A stretch of 64,000 bases of DNA. Origin: Cystobacter fuscus DSM 2262. GTDB lineage: Bacteria > Myxococcota > Myxococcia > Myxococcales > Myxococcaceae. The position numbers and the translations under genes are program-made. Below are positions 25,411 through 33,464 of this stretch, one piece after another. How positions within the stretch are numbered: position 1 is the first letter of the stretch; the number at the start of each line of letters is the position of its first letter. Below the pieces are notes generated by a model. That model worked only from the letters and a program-made list of their open reading frames with translations. It ran no database searches and was not told the DNA's origin. Where the stretch lies: contig NZ_ANAH02000021.1 of assembly GCF_000335475.2 (NCBI RefSeq), positions 1-64,000 of the forward strand, given 5' to 3'.

Positions 25411-27439
25411 TGCCCGCGCTTCCCTCCCGAACGCCTCCCGTGGTGGCCGCCACGCCCTGGGGTTCGAGCGTCACCTCCAACCGGAGATCCGCCAGGTTCT
25501 CGGGGTACTCGAAGAAGAAGACGACGAAGGGCATGTGGGCGCCGGGAGCCACCGCCTCCGCGGCCGAGTCCAGACGGGTGCGCAGCGCGGCGGCGTCTCC
25601 GGCGGTGCGCACCGAGTAGAGATCCTCGGGCGTCGGCGGCGGGCCCGCGAGCCCTTCCGACGACAACACCCGCCGCTCCCCATCGAACAGCGAGACCCGG
25701 GCCTTCACCCGGATGGGCGTGGCGCCGCGATTGACCACCTCGCCCCGGACGAAGAAGAGGGGCTTGCCACCCGTGGCCTCATAGAGCCCATTGGAGACGT
25801 CCTTGGCCACCAGCGGCGTCGTGGGCGACAACCACTCGCGAATGCGCGAGACGGACAGATCGGACAACTCCACCCGGCCCTCGTTGAGCGAGGCAAGGGC
25901 CACGGCGAGCAGCCCGGCCAGGAGCACCACGACCACCACGAACTGGACGGCCGCCGCCGCCAGTCGCTGAACGAGCCTGGGAGCGGGGCGCGCCGCCGCT
26001 GCCGCCGGGGCCTCGGGCGGGGCCACCACCGGCGGCGCGGGCTTGGGCGTCGGCGGCTCGGCGAGAGCACCCCGGCCCGAGGGCGCGGCATCCTGCCCGC
26101 GGAAGTCCTGGAATGGAGAAGGCCCGCCCGGGGCATTTCCCTGTCCGGCGGGGGCGCCCCAATCCGGAATGCCCGAAGGCGCGCCCTGCTGCGCGGGAGC
26201 CCCCCAATCCGGAATGCCCGAGGGCGTGCCCTGCTGCGAGGGGGCACCCCAGTCCGGAATCCCCGAGGGCGCGCCCTGCTGCCCGGGGGCACCCCAGTCC
26301 GGAATCCCCGAGGGCATGGACGGAGCGGGAGCCGCCGCGGCCGCCGGAGGCAGCGCGGACACGGGATCGAACGCGGCGAACGGGTTGTCGCTCTCGAACC
26401 CGCCCATGCTGGCGGGAGCCGGAGCCTGGGCCGCGACGGGCGCCGCGTTCCGGACCGGCACGGGCACCGGAGCGGGAGGAGGCGGCGCGGCCGCCGGAGG
26501 GGGGACGAACGACACGAACGGGTTGTTGCCCTCGAGCCCCTCCATCTCCTCGTATACGGGGGCCGCGGGCGCGCTGTCCGACGACAATGCGAACGGATCC
26601 GCCGCCGGGGCGGCATCCGGATCGAAAGTCGTCACGTCGGGTTCATCGTCCGGAGGCAGCGAGAACGGATCCGGTTCCTCGACGGGAAGGGGAACCGGAG
26701 CGGCGCGCACGGGCGCTGGCGCCGGACTCCTGGCGGGAACCTGGACCGGCGCGGGGGGCGCGGGAGCCGGGGCGGGCTTCGGCGCCGGAGCGGCGCGCAT
26801 GGCCACCGGCGTGGGACTCCGGGCGGGAACCTGGGCCGGCACCGGAGGCGCGAGCCCCGGAGCGGGCTTCGGCGCCGGAGCGGCACGCCCGGGCGCCGAC
26901 GGCCTGCCCACTGCCTGCTTCGGCGCGGGCGCATCCACCGTCGCGAACGGATTCTTCTCGTCGAACGACAGCGACAGCGCGGGGGTCAGTGGCCGATCAG
27001 CCAGTGGCCTGGCGGACGCCGATGACGTCTCCCCCGCGAACTCCATCAGCGGATCCAGATCGAGCGTCGCGGGGGTCCGCGGCGGCTCCATGGACGTGAC
27101 ACGAGGCAGCCCGGGGGCACCGCCGCGAGCGGCGGCGAGACCCGGCGGGGCGGCGGCCTGCGCGGGCTTCACGCCAGGCGGGACGGGCCTCGTCGAGGGA
27201 GCCGCGGGAGCCGGGGCGCGAGGGACCTCGAGGGGCGTCCCCACGCGAGCGGCCATGGCGGGCTTCGCCACCGGCACGGGCGCGACCACGGCCGGCGCGG
27301 GCACGGCGGGAGAAACCTCCTCGCGCACCACCCGGAACGTATGCTGACACTTGGTGCAGCGGACCTTGACCCCCTTCTCCGTCACCTTCTCGTCGGGGAT
27401 CTTGAACCGCGTCTCGCACTGCTCACACTTGACGATCAT
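25397..27439 (-). CDS. MJ0042 zinc-ribbon membrane protein with long Pro/Ala linker and DUF3426-like tail
   Basis: This 680-residue protein starts with an MJ0042 zinc ribbon, C5-x2-C8...C28-x2-C31. A very long Pro/Ala-rich low-complexity region follows (~40-505) that holds short acidic NPF/DPF-type patches (DEKNPFATVD, EEPDPFSLPP, EGNNPFVSF, ESDNPFAAFD) and four 15-residue repeats with core PSGIPDWGAP. Next is one membrane helix (~residues 514-537) and a periplasmic beta-domain of DUF3426 type (FFVRGEVVNRGATPIRVKARV). The recurring acidic patches look like docking peptides. The ATG at 27439 is exact for the ribbon family. It diverges from phaR. Cytoplasmic metal sensing linked to an external domain is inferred. 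Confidence 0.8.
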   Translation of the reverse strand: MIVKCEQCETRFKIPDEKVTEKGVKVRCTKCQHTFRVVREEVSPAVPAPAVVAPVPVAKPAMAARVGTPLEVPRAPAPAAPSTRPVPPGVKPAQAAAPPGLAAARGGAPGLPRVTSMEPPRTPATLDLDPLMEFAGETSSASARPLADRPLTPALSLSFDEKNPFATVDAPAPKQAVGRPSAPGRAAPAPKPAPGLAPPVPAQVPARSPTPVAMRAAPAPKPAPAPAPPAPVQVPARSPAPAPVRAAPVPLPVEEPDPFSLPPDDEPDVTTFDPDAAPAADPFALSSDSAPAAPVYEEMEGLEGNNPFVSFVPPPAAAPPPPAPVPVPVRNAAPVAAQAPAPASMGGFESDNPFAAFDPVSALPPAAAAAPAPSMPSGIPDWGAPGQQGAPSGIPDWGAPSQQGTPSGIPDWGAPAQQGAPSGIPDWGAPAGQGNAPGGPSPFQDFRGQDAAPSGRGALAEPPTPKPAPPVVAPPEAPAAAAARPAPRLVQRLAAAAVQFVVVVVLLAGLLAVALASLNEGRVELSDLSVSRIREWLSPTTPLVAKDVSNGLYEATGGKPLFFVRGEVVNRGATPIRVKARVSLFDGERRVLSSEGLAGPPPTPEDLYSVRTAGDAAALRTRLDSAAEAVAPGAHMPFVVFFFEYPENLADLRLEVTLEPQGVAATTGGVREGSAGNGQP
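26155..26316. repeat. 45-bp tandem repeat, four copies, inside the zinc-ribbon gene
   Basis: Copies begin near 26161, 26206, 26251 and 26296 with an exact 45-base period. On the coding (minus) strand each unit encodes about PSGIPDWGAP plus a five-residue variable spacer containing QQG. The period keeps the frame, so copy-number change would lengthen or shorten the linker without a frameshift. Confidence 0.85.
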
Positions 27440-27589
27440 TAGGGCTCGGCCTGAGCCGGAGTATAGAGGCACGAGCACACCATCGCGAGCAACCCGTCGC
27501 GTGGCTTGCCCGCCCCCCCCCCCTCTGCTACAGGCTGACGACCCACCCGAGTACGCAAGCAACACGATGCGTCGCGGAGACACCAAACT

Positions 27590-28237
27590 ATGAGCGAGCC
27601 AGAGCAGGCAGGCGTGCCGGCGAAGGAGCCTAAGGTCATCAAGCGGTACACGAACCGCAAGCTCTACGACACCGTCGAGAGCCGGTACGTGACCCTCGAC
27701 GAGATCGCCGCGATGATCAAGGACGGCGTGGAGGTCCAGATTGTCGATAACAAGACGAAGGAGGACCTCACCTCGGTCACGCTCGCGCAGATCATCTTCG
27801 AGGAGGAGAAGAAGCGGAACCGGATGCCCCTGACGGTGCTCCGGGAGATCATCCGCCACCCGGGCGAGTCCCTCACGGACTTCATCCAGAAGGCCGTCAC
27901 GCCCCGCGTGGCGTCCATCCGCGAGGAGGCCGAGTCCCGGCTCGACAAGCTGCTGCGCCGCGAGGAGGCCACGCCGGACGGTGAGCCCGCGGCCCCCCAG
28001 GAGGACGCCAGCGGCGGCGCCACGGCGCCCACTCCCAGCGGAGCGGCGGAGCTGCTCAAGGCCAGCCAGCGCGCGCTCGAGGACTGGCAGCGCCGGATCG
28101 ACGAGCGGGTCAAGCAGGCCGTGGAGAACCTGGCCGGCAACCTGCCCGCGATGGGCCGTGACATGCAGGTGCTCACCCAGCGGCTCGAGGAGCTCGAGAA
28201 GAAGCTGGATGAGATGGACAAGAAGAAGCAGTCCTGA
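27590..28237 (+). CDS. phaR: PhaR-like polyhydroxyalkanoate synthesis regulator
   Basis: This 215-residue protein carries the PHB_acc_N DNA-binding domain: KRYTNRKLYDTVESRYVTLDEIA at residues ~18-40, then VEIQIVDNKTKEDLT-like and LREIIRHPG. The C-terminal half is Ala/Pro-rich followed by a coiled coil (~175-215, QRLEELEKKLDEMDKKK). In other bacteria PhaR represses phasin genes and senses polyhydroxyalkanoate granules. No PHA synthase is in the window, but a small coiled-coil, phasin-like gene lies at 32083-32382. The ATG at 27590 follows GGAGA. It diverges from the zinc-ribbon gene and converges on the GH30 gene. Confidence 0.88.
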   Translation: MSEPEQAGVPAKEPKVIKRYTNRKLYDTVESRYVTLDEIAAMIKDGVEVQIVDNKTKEDLTSVTLAQIIFEEEKKRNRMPLTVLREIIRHPGESLTDFIQKAVTPRVASIREEAESRLDKLLRREEATPDGEPAAPQEDASGGATAPTPSGAAELLKASQRALEDWQRRIDERVKQAVENLAGNLPAMGRDMQVLTQRLEELEKKLDEMDKKKQS

Positions 28238-28307
28238 GCCGTGGAGGGGGTGATGCCCCCGCGCCCCAACCGGGCACGGGGGCCTCCTCACACAGTTCCG
28301 GGGGGTA

Positions 28308-30206
28308 TCAGATCGGCTCGAGCAGGAATTGCTGGCAGTCGTTGTTCGACCATGCCCACTGCTGCAGCTTCGTCCCATCCCCACTGCTCGTGCAGCTCGT
28401 CACGTCGAGCACCTTGCCGCTGTGGCGCGCCTCGATGCGGACATAGCCGTTGCCCAGGGAGACGGTCTTGAACTGCTGATTGGAGCCATTGGACCAGGTC
28501 CACTGCTGCACGGGCGCGCCGTCCGCGGTGCTCACGTCCGCCACGTCGAGCGCCTTGCCGCTGTGGCGCGAGACGATCTGGGAGTAGCCGCTGTCCGTCG
28601 GCTGGAGCGTCCACTGCTGGCTCGAGCCCGTGTGGCACGCCCACTGGTGGATCTTCGCGCCATCCGCGGTGCTCTGCGCCTCGACGTCCACGCACTTGCC
28701 GGTGGCCTTGTTCACGAGGCGGTAGGCGGTGGTGGTGCCGCCCGAGGAGCCCGCCTTCCACTTGAACGAGGCGACCGAGCGCGGCGGCAGCGAGTAGTCG
28801 AAGGACTGGCCGTTCCAGCGCACCTTGAAGGTGAGCGTCTGGCTGCCGTTGGAGTTGAGCGCCACCAGCGCCAGCGAGCCGTCCGGGTTCTTGAAGGCCA
28901 CGGTCTCGATGTTGCCATTGCCCAGGCTCGTCGAGCCGATGCGCACCGCGCCCGCGCGCGCCACCTTCCCGAAGTGCGCCCAGGAGTAGTAGTCCTCGTT
29001 CTTCGTGTAGGTGCCCGTGGTGTTGTTCACCGTCAGCATGCCGCGGCAGTCGACGCAGCCGCCCGTGTAGGGGCCGTGGTTCGGATCCAACGCGATGTTC
29101 CAGTACAGGGAGCTGCGCGCCCAGTTGCGCAGCGGGCCCATGATCACGTTGCGCACGTTCCACGTGAAGTTGGCCGCCGCGTCCTTCGCCCACTCGCCGC
29201 CGGTGCACTCGGTGAAGTGGATCTCCTCGTTGGGATAGGCGTTGTGGAAGTCGTTCTGGACGGCGGAGCCGGTCTCGGGGCTCTCGTAGCAGTGCCAGGC
29301 CACGCCCGCGATGGCCGCCTGGGCCTGGCCGTTGTTGTAGGCCAGGGTGTCGTAGGCGAAGCGCGACGGGGCCCCGCCCTCGTACCAGTTGTGATCCCAG
29401 GCGAAGATCTTCACCGAGCCGAAGCCCGCGTTGTTGAGCGCGGGCCGCAGGTTGTTGGCCGCGAAGTTCGCCTGGTCCGCGGGCTCCATCTGCATCGTCG
29501 CGTACGTGCTGTTGGCGTTGTGCGGCTCGTTCTGCATGCTCACCGAGTGGATGGGCACGCCCTGGGCCTTGTAGCCCTGGAGGAACTTGACGAAGTAATC
29601 GGCATACATGCCGTACAAGTCATTGCGCAGGTAGCCGCCGCCGGTGAACGAGTTGTTGAACTTCATCCACCCGGGGGCGCTCCACGGCAGGGCGGTGATC
29701 TTCAGCTCGGGGTTGAGCTGGAGCGCCTGCTTGAGCAGCGGGATGATGTAGGCCGTGTCGTGGTTGATGGAGAAGCCATTCAAGTCACAGCACGTGTCGT
29801 CGTAGCTGTAGTTGTTGCGCGCGAAGTCCGACGCCCCCATGGGCAGACGGACCATGCCGTAGCCCCCGCCCGCCGACACGCTGAACAGATCGTTCATGAT
29901 GGCGTTGCGCTGGGGTGAGTTGTAGATGAGCCACGCGGACGAGTCCGTGAGGGCCCCCCCGAACCCATCGATGGTCTGGTAGGTCGTCGACTCGGTGATG
30001 TCGATCGTCGTCGACGTGCCGCTCTGCGTTCCGAAGGTCTTGTTCGCCTCGGCGTTGAAGCGCTTGGACAGGGAGCTGCCCGAGGTGGTGGTCAGCCAGA
30101 CCTGGACGGACTCACCCGCCGCCGAGGCGAGCGAGGGCACCAGCCCGCACAGGCCCCACAGCGCCAGGGAGACACCCGTCCGCGTGTTCTTCTTGAAGAG
30201 AGTCAT
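28308..30206 (-). CDS. Secreted GH30 glycosidase with ricin B-type lectin domain
   Basis: This 632-residue secreted enzyme has a Sec signal (residues 1-~30). Residues ~65-500 form a GH30-type (beta/alpha)8 barrel with its side beta domain; the acid/base is E227 in SMQNEPHN and the nucleophile E333 in HFTECTGG. The family includes glucosylceramidases, beta-1,6-glucanases and xylanases; the substrate here is not determined. Residues ~505-632 form a ricin-type beta-trefoil with three QxW-like repeats (QQWTLQ, QQFKTV, QQFLLE), likely to bind polysaccharide. It follows a CBM6/thaumatin-like lipoprotein gene on the same strand after 99 bases. A role in degrading fungal or bacterial prey walls is inferred. 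Confidence 0.9.
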   Translation of the reverse strand: MTLFKKNTRTGVSLALWGLCGLVPSLASAAGESVQVWLTTTSGSSLSKRFNAEANKTFGTQSGTSTTIDITESTTYQTIDGFGGALTDSSAWLIYNSPQRNAIMNDLFSVSAGGGYGMVRLPMGASDFARNNYSYDDTCCDLNGFSINHDTAYIIPLLKQALQLNPELKITALPWSAPGWMKFNNSFTGGGYLRNDLYGMYADYFVKFLQGYKAQGVPIHSVSMQNEPHNANSTYATMQMEPADQANFAANNLRPALNNAGFGSVKIFAWDHNWYEGGAPSRFAYDTLAYNNGQAQAAIAGVAWHCYESPETGSAVQNDFHNAYPNEEIHFTECTGGEWAKDAAANFTWNVRNVIMGPLRNWARSSLYWNIALDPNHGPYTGGCVDCRGMLTVNNTTGTYTKNEDYYSWAHFGKVARAGAVRIGSTSLGNGNIETVAFKNPDGSLALVALNSNGSQTLTFKVRWNGQSFDYSLPPRSVASFKWKAGSSGGTTTAYRLVNKATGKCVDVEAQSTADGAKIHQWACHTGSSQQWTLQPTDSGYSQIVSRHSGKALDVADVSTADGAPVQQWTWSNGSNQQFKTVSLGNGYVRIEARHSGKVLDVTSCTSSGDGTKLQQWAWSNNDCQQFLLEPI

Positions 30207-30252
30207 GAGTCGATCGATCCCGTGTGATGGAAACCCAGGAAGAGGGAACGGC

Positions 30253-30285
30253 GACGCCCAGGTCCCCTGGGAGGACCTGGGCGTC
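30253..30285. repeat. Perfect 13-bp inverted repeat between the two lytic genes
   Basis: GACGCCCAGGTCC (30253-30265) is the exact reverse complement of GGACCTGGGCGTC (30273-30285), with a 7-base loop. It lies after the stop of the CBM6/thaumatin-like gene and ahead of the GH30 gene. There is no U-tract on either strand, so it is as likely an mRNA-stabilising or attenuating hairpin as a terminator. Confidence 0.7.
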
Positions 30286-30305
30286 AGGACAAAAGCGAGT
30301 GGGTT

Positions 30306-31775
30306 TCAGCCCGCGGGGCAGAACGTCACGTTGAGCTGCCGGCCGCCGTTGCAGGTGTAGAAGCCGGCCTGGTTGGCCGCCATGGGGTAGTCGTCGTAGG
30401 CGAACCCGTACACCGCGCCGCACTGGTCATGCACCCACTTGGCGTACTGGTTGTAGGGCTTGCCGGTGTTGTAGTACTGGGCCACGTTCGTGCTGTCGGG
30501 GTTGTCCACCATGCCGCGCGTGATGGCCGAGCACCACTTGGCGCTCTGGTCGAAGAAGGGCGCGGAGCAGGCATACACCTGCGGCGTCTTCGCCGTGCCC
30601 GGGTTGCACTGGCCGGGGTACTTGCTCGCGCACCGGGCGATCTCGCTGTCCAGGCGGTTGCACACCGAGCCGCGGCGCGGGTCGCTCGCGTACTCCCCGT
30701 CGAGGCAGAAGGAGCGCGGCGCGAGGCAGATGGTGCCGCCCCCCATGTTGTAGCGCAGCCCGTCCGGGCACGCGTTGGCGATGGCCGAGCTCAGCGCGCT
30801 GTAGCTCTTGTTGCACTGGGCCATGTTGCAGCCGTTGTTGCCCACGGTGGAGATCTGCATGGGCAGACCCACGTGGTCCACGTACGTGAGGTTGTAGTAG
30901 ATGTTCTGCACGCCGTTGCCGTCGGGTCCGAGCGTGAACTCGGCCTTCTCCAGCTCGCGCGGCGAGGAGGGCGAGGGCAGCGTGCGGTAGGCGCTCACGC
31001 GGCCGCTGGGGTAGTTGCTCGGCGCGTAGTAGGTGTAGCTGCCCCCGGTGCCGAGGTTGCGGAAGATCCTGTTGCCCGCCGAGTCCTTCTCCAGAGGGAT
31101 GTCGCCCACACCCGACAGGACGACGTTGAGGGCGAACGGGCACTTGTTCGTCACCACCACCGGCACCGTGCCCGACGTGGGAGGAGGCGTCGTGCCCCCG
31201 CCGCCCGTGTTGTGCAGTTCGAAGTAGTCGAACTTGAACAACCAGTCACCGCCCGTCGCCACGCCCTTGAAGAACAGGTTGTGCGTGCCGCTGATCGTGG
31301 GCGTGGTGAGCGTCAGCGTGGTGAAGGCATTCCAATCACTGCCCGTGGCGGCGGAGATCGCCACCGTGCCGAGCTTCGTGCCACTGCCCACCGCGTCGGC
31401 CCAGATCTCCGCCTTGCCTCCCGCGTAGGGCGCGCCCACGCGCACCTGGATCTGGTTCACGCCGCTGCCGAAGTTCACTCCGCTGTAGCCGATGACCTCG
31501 TTGACCTGGAGGCCGGCCACTGACTGGCCGTCACCGCCGCCCTCGTTGAACACGGCACCGGCCGTCGTGAGCGAGGAGTTCCAACCTTCCGCCTGGATGC
31601 GGTTGCCCACGATGGCCGTCTGCGCCTTGCGCACCAGCTCCTCGTGGCTGTTCGTCTCTGGCATCTGGCCACAGCCCAGGGCCGTGGCCAGCATCAACCC
31701 CGCGCCGCTCGCGAGCAGCAGGCTCCTGCCTTCCATTCCCGCGAAACTGAAATTCCCGAAAAAGTCGTCGGACAT
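30306..31775 (-). CDS. CBM6-type plus thaumatin/GH64-like lipoprotein
   Basis: This 489-residue protein has a long n-region, a hydrophobic stretch and a lipobox TALGC (Cys35). Residues ~55-195 resemble a CBM6-type jelly roll (RIQAEGWNSS, FDYFELHN), a carbohydrate-binding module. After a GGGGTTPPPTSG linker, residues ~205-489 are a Cys-rich domain of thaumatin/GH64-like type, ending CGAVYGFAYDDYP then NVTFCPAG; related proteins bind or cleave beta-1,3-glucan. I did not identify catalytic residues with certainty. The ATG at 31775 was chosen because a strong AAGGAG sits 6 bases upstream, inside an inverted repeat (31777-31810). It forms a likely operon with the GH30 gene. Confidence 0.75.
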   Translation of the reverse strand: MSDDFFGNFSFAGMEGRSLLLASGAGLMLATALGCGQMPETNSHEELVRKAQTAIVGNRIQAEGWNSSLTTAGAVFNEGGGDGQSVAGLQVNEVIGYSGVNFGSGVNQIQVRVGAPYAGGKAEIWADAVGSGTKLGTVAISAATGSDWNAFTTLTLTTPTISGTHNLFFKGVATGGDWLFKFDYFELHNTGGGGTTPPPTSGTVPVVVTNKCPFALNVVLSGVGDIPLEKDSAGNRIFRNLGTGGSYTYYAPSNYPSGRVSAYRTLPSPSSPRELEKAEFTLGPDGNGVQNIYYNLTYVDHVGLPMQISTVGNNGCNMAQCNKSYSALSSAIANACPDGLRYNMGGGTICLAPRSFCLDGEYASDPRRGSVCNRLDSEIARCASKYPGQCNPGTAKTPQVYACSAPFFDQSAKWCSAITRGMVDNPDSTNVAQYYNTGKPYNQYAKWVHDQCGAVYGFAYDDYPMAANQAGFYTCNGGRQLNVTFCPAG

Positions 31776-32082
31776 GGCTTCTCCTTGAAATAAGCGAAAA
31801 TAGGAGAAGCGCACTTAATGATTCGGGTCAGGAAAAAGCGAGAACCTTGTTGGGACGCCCCAGACGAAGTCGCCGCCCGAAAGACATGACACGGGGCGTC
31901 CTCACCCGGCGTCAGGGTTCACGCCTCACCACGAGTTCAATTCCTTGCTGAACCCCCTGTTCAGCCAACCGCCGTGAACAACTCCGTGGAGTGCTCGAAC
32001 CATGCGGTGGCTGGGGACCGCCCGGCGAGGTGTCCAGTGAGGTCTGGCTCGCCGAGCGGAGCTGCTCGAACTGCGTCTTCTG
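31776..32082. other. Intergenic region, 307 bases, with two hairpins
   Basis: No gene is seen. The left end holds the ribosome-site hairpin of the CBM6/thaumatin-like gene and a run that is AT-rich for this genome (31784-31845), where its promoter probably lies. A second inverted repeat, GCTGAAC (31947-31953) and GTTCAGC (31959-31965), lies about 118 bases past the stop of the phasin-like gene. It has no U-tract. Confidence 0.6.
31777..31810 (-). promoter_or_regulatory. Hairpin covering the ribosome site of the CBM6/thaumatin-like gene
   Basis: In the mRNA, GCUUCUCCU (from 31810 to 31802) is perfectly complementary over 9 bp to AGGAGAAGC (31785 to 31777), which contains the Shine-Dalgarno core and ends one base before the AUG. 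The loop is 16 bases and A/U-rich. Folding would hide the ribosome site, so translational control is suggested. Confidence 0.6.
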
Positions 32083-32382
32083 CTACTTCTTCTTGGCGGC
32101 GGACAGCGCGTCCACCTTGGACTCCACCGACGTGAGCAGGCGCTCCAGGTCATCCACCTTGGCGCGCAGCTGCTCCAGGTCCGCGGTGGACGGCAGGTTC
32201 ATGGCCGACAGCGCCGTGCGCAGCGCGCTGTCCAGCGTGCCCTTGGCCGCCAGCGAGCGCGTCACCAGCGACTGCACCGCCGCGACGAACTTCTCGTTCG
32301 ACATGAGCTGCTGGGTCAGCTTGCCCACGCGCTCCTCGCCCGTCTCGACGATTCTCTTCACCATCGGGTTGTTCATGATCAT
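32083..32382 (-). CDS. Small coiled-coil, phasin-like protein
   Basis: This 99-residue protein is nearly all helical. It has an amphipathic first half (MVKRIVETGEERVGKLTQQLM, VAAVQSLVTRSL) and a C-terminal coiled coil (ADLEQLRAKVDDLERLLTSVESKVDALS) ending in KKK. This layout resembles phasin-like or PhaF/PhaI-type granule-associated proteins, but the match is to pattern, not to a firm family. PhaR at 27590-28237 could regulate such a protein. The ATG at 32382 follows AGGAAACCCC; a second ATG sits two codons on. It diverges from the first ArsA-like gene. Confidence 0.65.
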   Translation of the reverse strand: MIMNNPMVKRIVETGEERVGKLTQQLMSNEKFVAAVQSLVTRSLAAKGTLDSALRTALSAMNLPSTADLEQLRAKVDDLERLLTSVESKVDALSAAKKK

Positions 32383-32543
32383 GGGGTTTCCTCGATCCGC
32401 GAATTGTCGGGGGGGACGCGGCAGGCCCCGGGTCCAGCCGCGCGGACTCTGGAAGCACACGACGCGACGTGTCAAGTGTGTGTCGGACTCGCGACGGAGC
32501 GCGTTGACAGGTGGGGGGGCCATCCCTAGGGTCCCCCCTCCCC

Positions 32544-33464
32544 ATGGGCGCGCTGTTCGACAAGCGGTTGTGGATCGTTTCCGGCAAGGGTGGCGTGGGC
32601 AAGAGCACCGTCGCCGCCGCCCTGGCCCTGCGCTCGGCACGCGCGGGCCGCCGCACCCTGGTGTGCGAGGTCAATACCCAGGAGCGCATCAGCGGCCTGC
32701 TCGGCCACCCTCCCGTGGGCCCCCAGGTGACGCTCCTGGAAGCCAACCTGTGGGCGGTGGACGTGCGCCCCCAGGAGGCCATGCGCGAGTACGCGCTCAT
32801 GGTCCTGCGCTTCGAGACCCTCTACAAGACGGTCTTCGAGAACAAGGTCGTGCGCTACTTCCTGCGCTTCATCCCCTCGCTGCAGGAGCTGGTGCTGCTC
32901 GGGAAGATCCTCTACCACGCCCAGGAGAAGCGCCCGGATGGCCAGCCCCTGTGGGACACGATCGTCATGGACGCGCCGGCCACGGGCCATGCCATCACCT
33001 TCCTCCGGGTGCCCCAGGTGCTCATGCAGACGGTGCCCCCCGGGCCCATGTCCCGCGAGGCCCTGAAGATGAAGGATCTCCTGGAGGATCCCGCGGTGAC
33101 GGCCGCGGTGCTGGTGTCCCTGCCCGAGGAGATGCCGGTGAACGAGACGCTCGAGCTGCACGCCGCGCTGCGCGACCAGGTGCGGGTGCGCACCCACGCG
33201 GCGGTGCTCAACGCCACCTTCCCCGAGCGCTTCACCGAGGATGACCTGGAGGCCCTGGTGGACCAGCCCGAGCTGCTCCAGGTAGCCCGGGCCCACCATG
33301 CGCGGGCGAACCAGACGGTGCTCGCGCAGCTCAAGCTGGAGCGCAACCTGCACGTGCCCGTCCACTCCGTGCCGCGCATCTTCACCCCGTGCTTCGACCG
33401 CTCGGCCATCGAGCAGGTGATGACCCACCTGGAGCCGCTGGTGACGGGGAAGGCGGCCCCATGA
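32544..33464 (+). CDS. ArsA/Get3-like ATPase, first of two
   Basis: This 306-residue P-loop ATPase has the deviant Walker A of the ArsA/Get3/MinD class at residues 14-22 (GKGGVGKST), including the signature lysine K15. Other class features are the switch region MDAPATGHAITFLRVPQ and a mostly helical C-terminal half. Arsenite-specific cysteine triads and the Get3 CxxC are not evident; one Cys lies in FTPCFDRS. The ATG at 32544 lacks a Shine-Dalgarno; TAGGGT at 32527-32532 lies 11 bases upstream. Its stop overlaps the start of the second ATPase (ATGA), so the two chains are probably made together and may form a heterodimer. The cargo is unknown. Confidence 0.85.
   Translation: MGALFDKRLWIVSGKGGVGKSTVAAALALRSARAGRRTLVCEVNTQERISGLLGHPPVGPQVTLLEANLWAVDVRPQEAMREYALMVLRFETLYKTVFENKVVRYFLRFIPSLQELVLLGKILYHAQEKRPDGQPLWDTIVMDAPATGHAITFLRVPQVLMQTVPPGPMSREALKMKDLLEDPAVTAAVLVSLPEEMPVNETLELHAALRDQVRVRTHAAVLNATFPERFTEDDLEALVDQPELLQVARAHHARANQTVLAQLKLERNLHVPVHSVPRIFTPCFDRSAIEQVMTHLEPLVTGKAAP

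Noticed and set aside
26155-26316. Repeat array that could be mistaken for a CRISPR
   Set aside because: The 45-bp units are in frame, encode PSGIPDWGAP-type repeats of a protein, have no unique spacers and no cas genes nearby.
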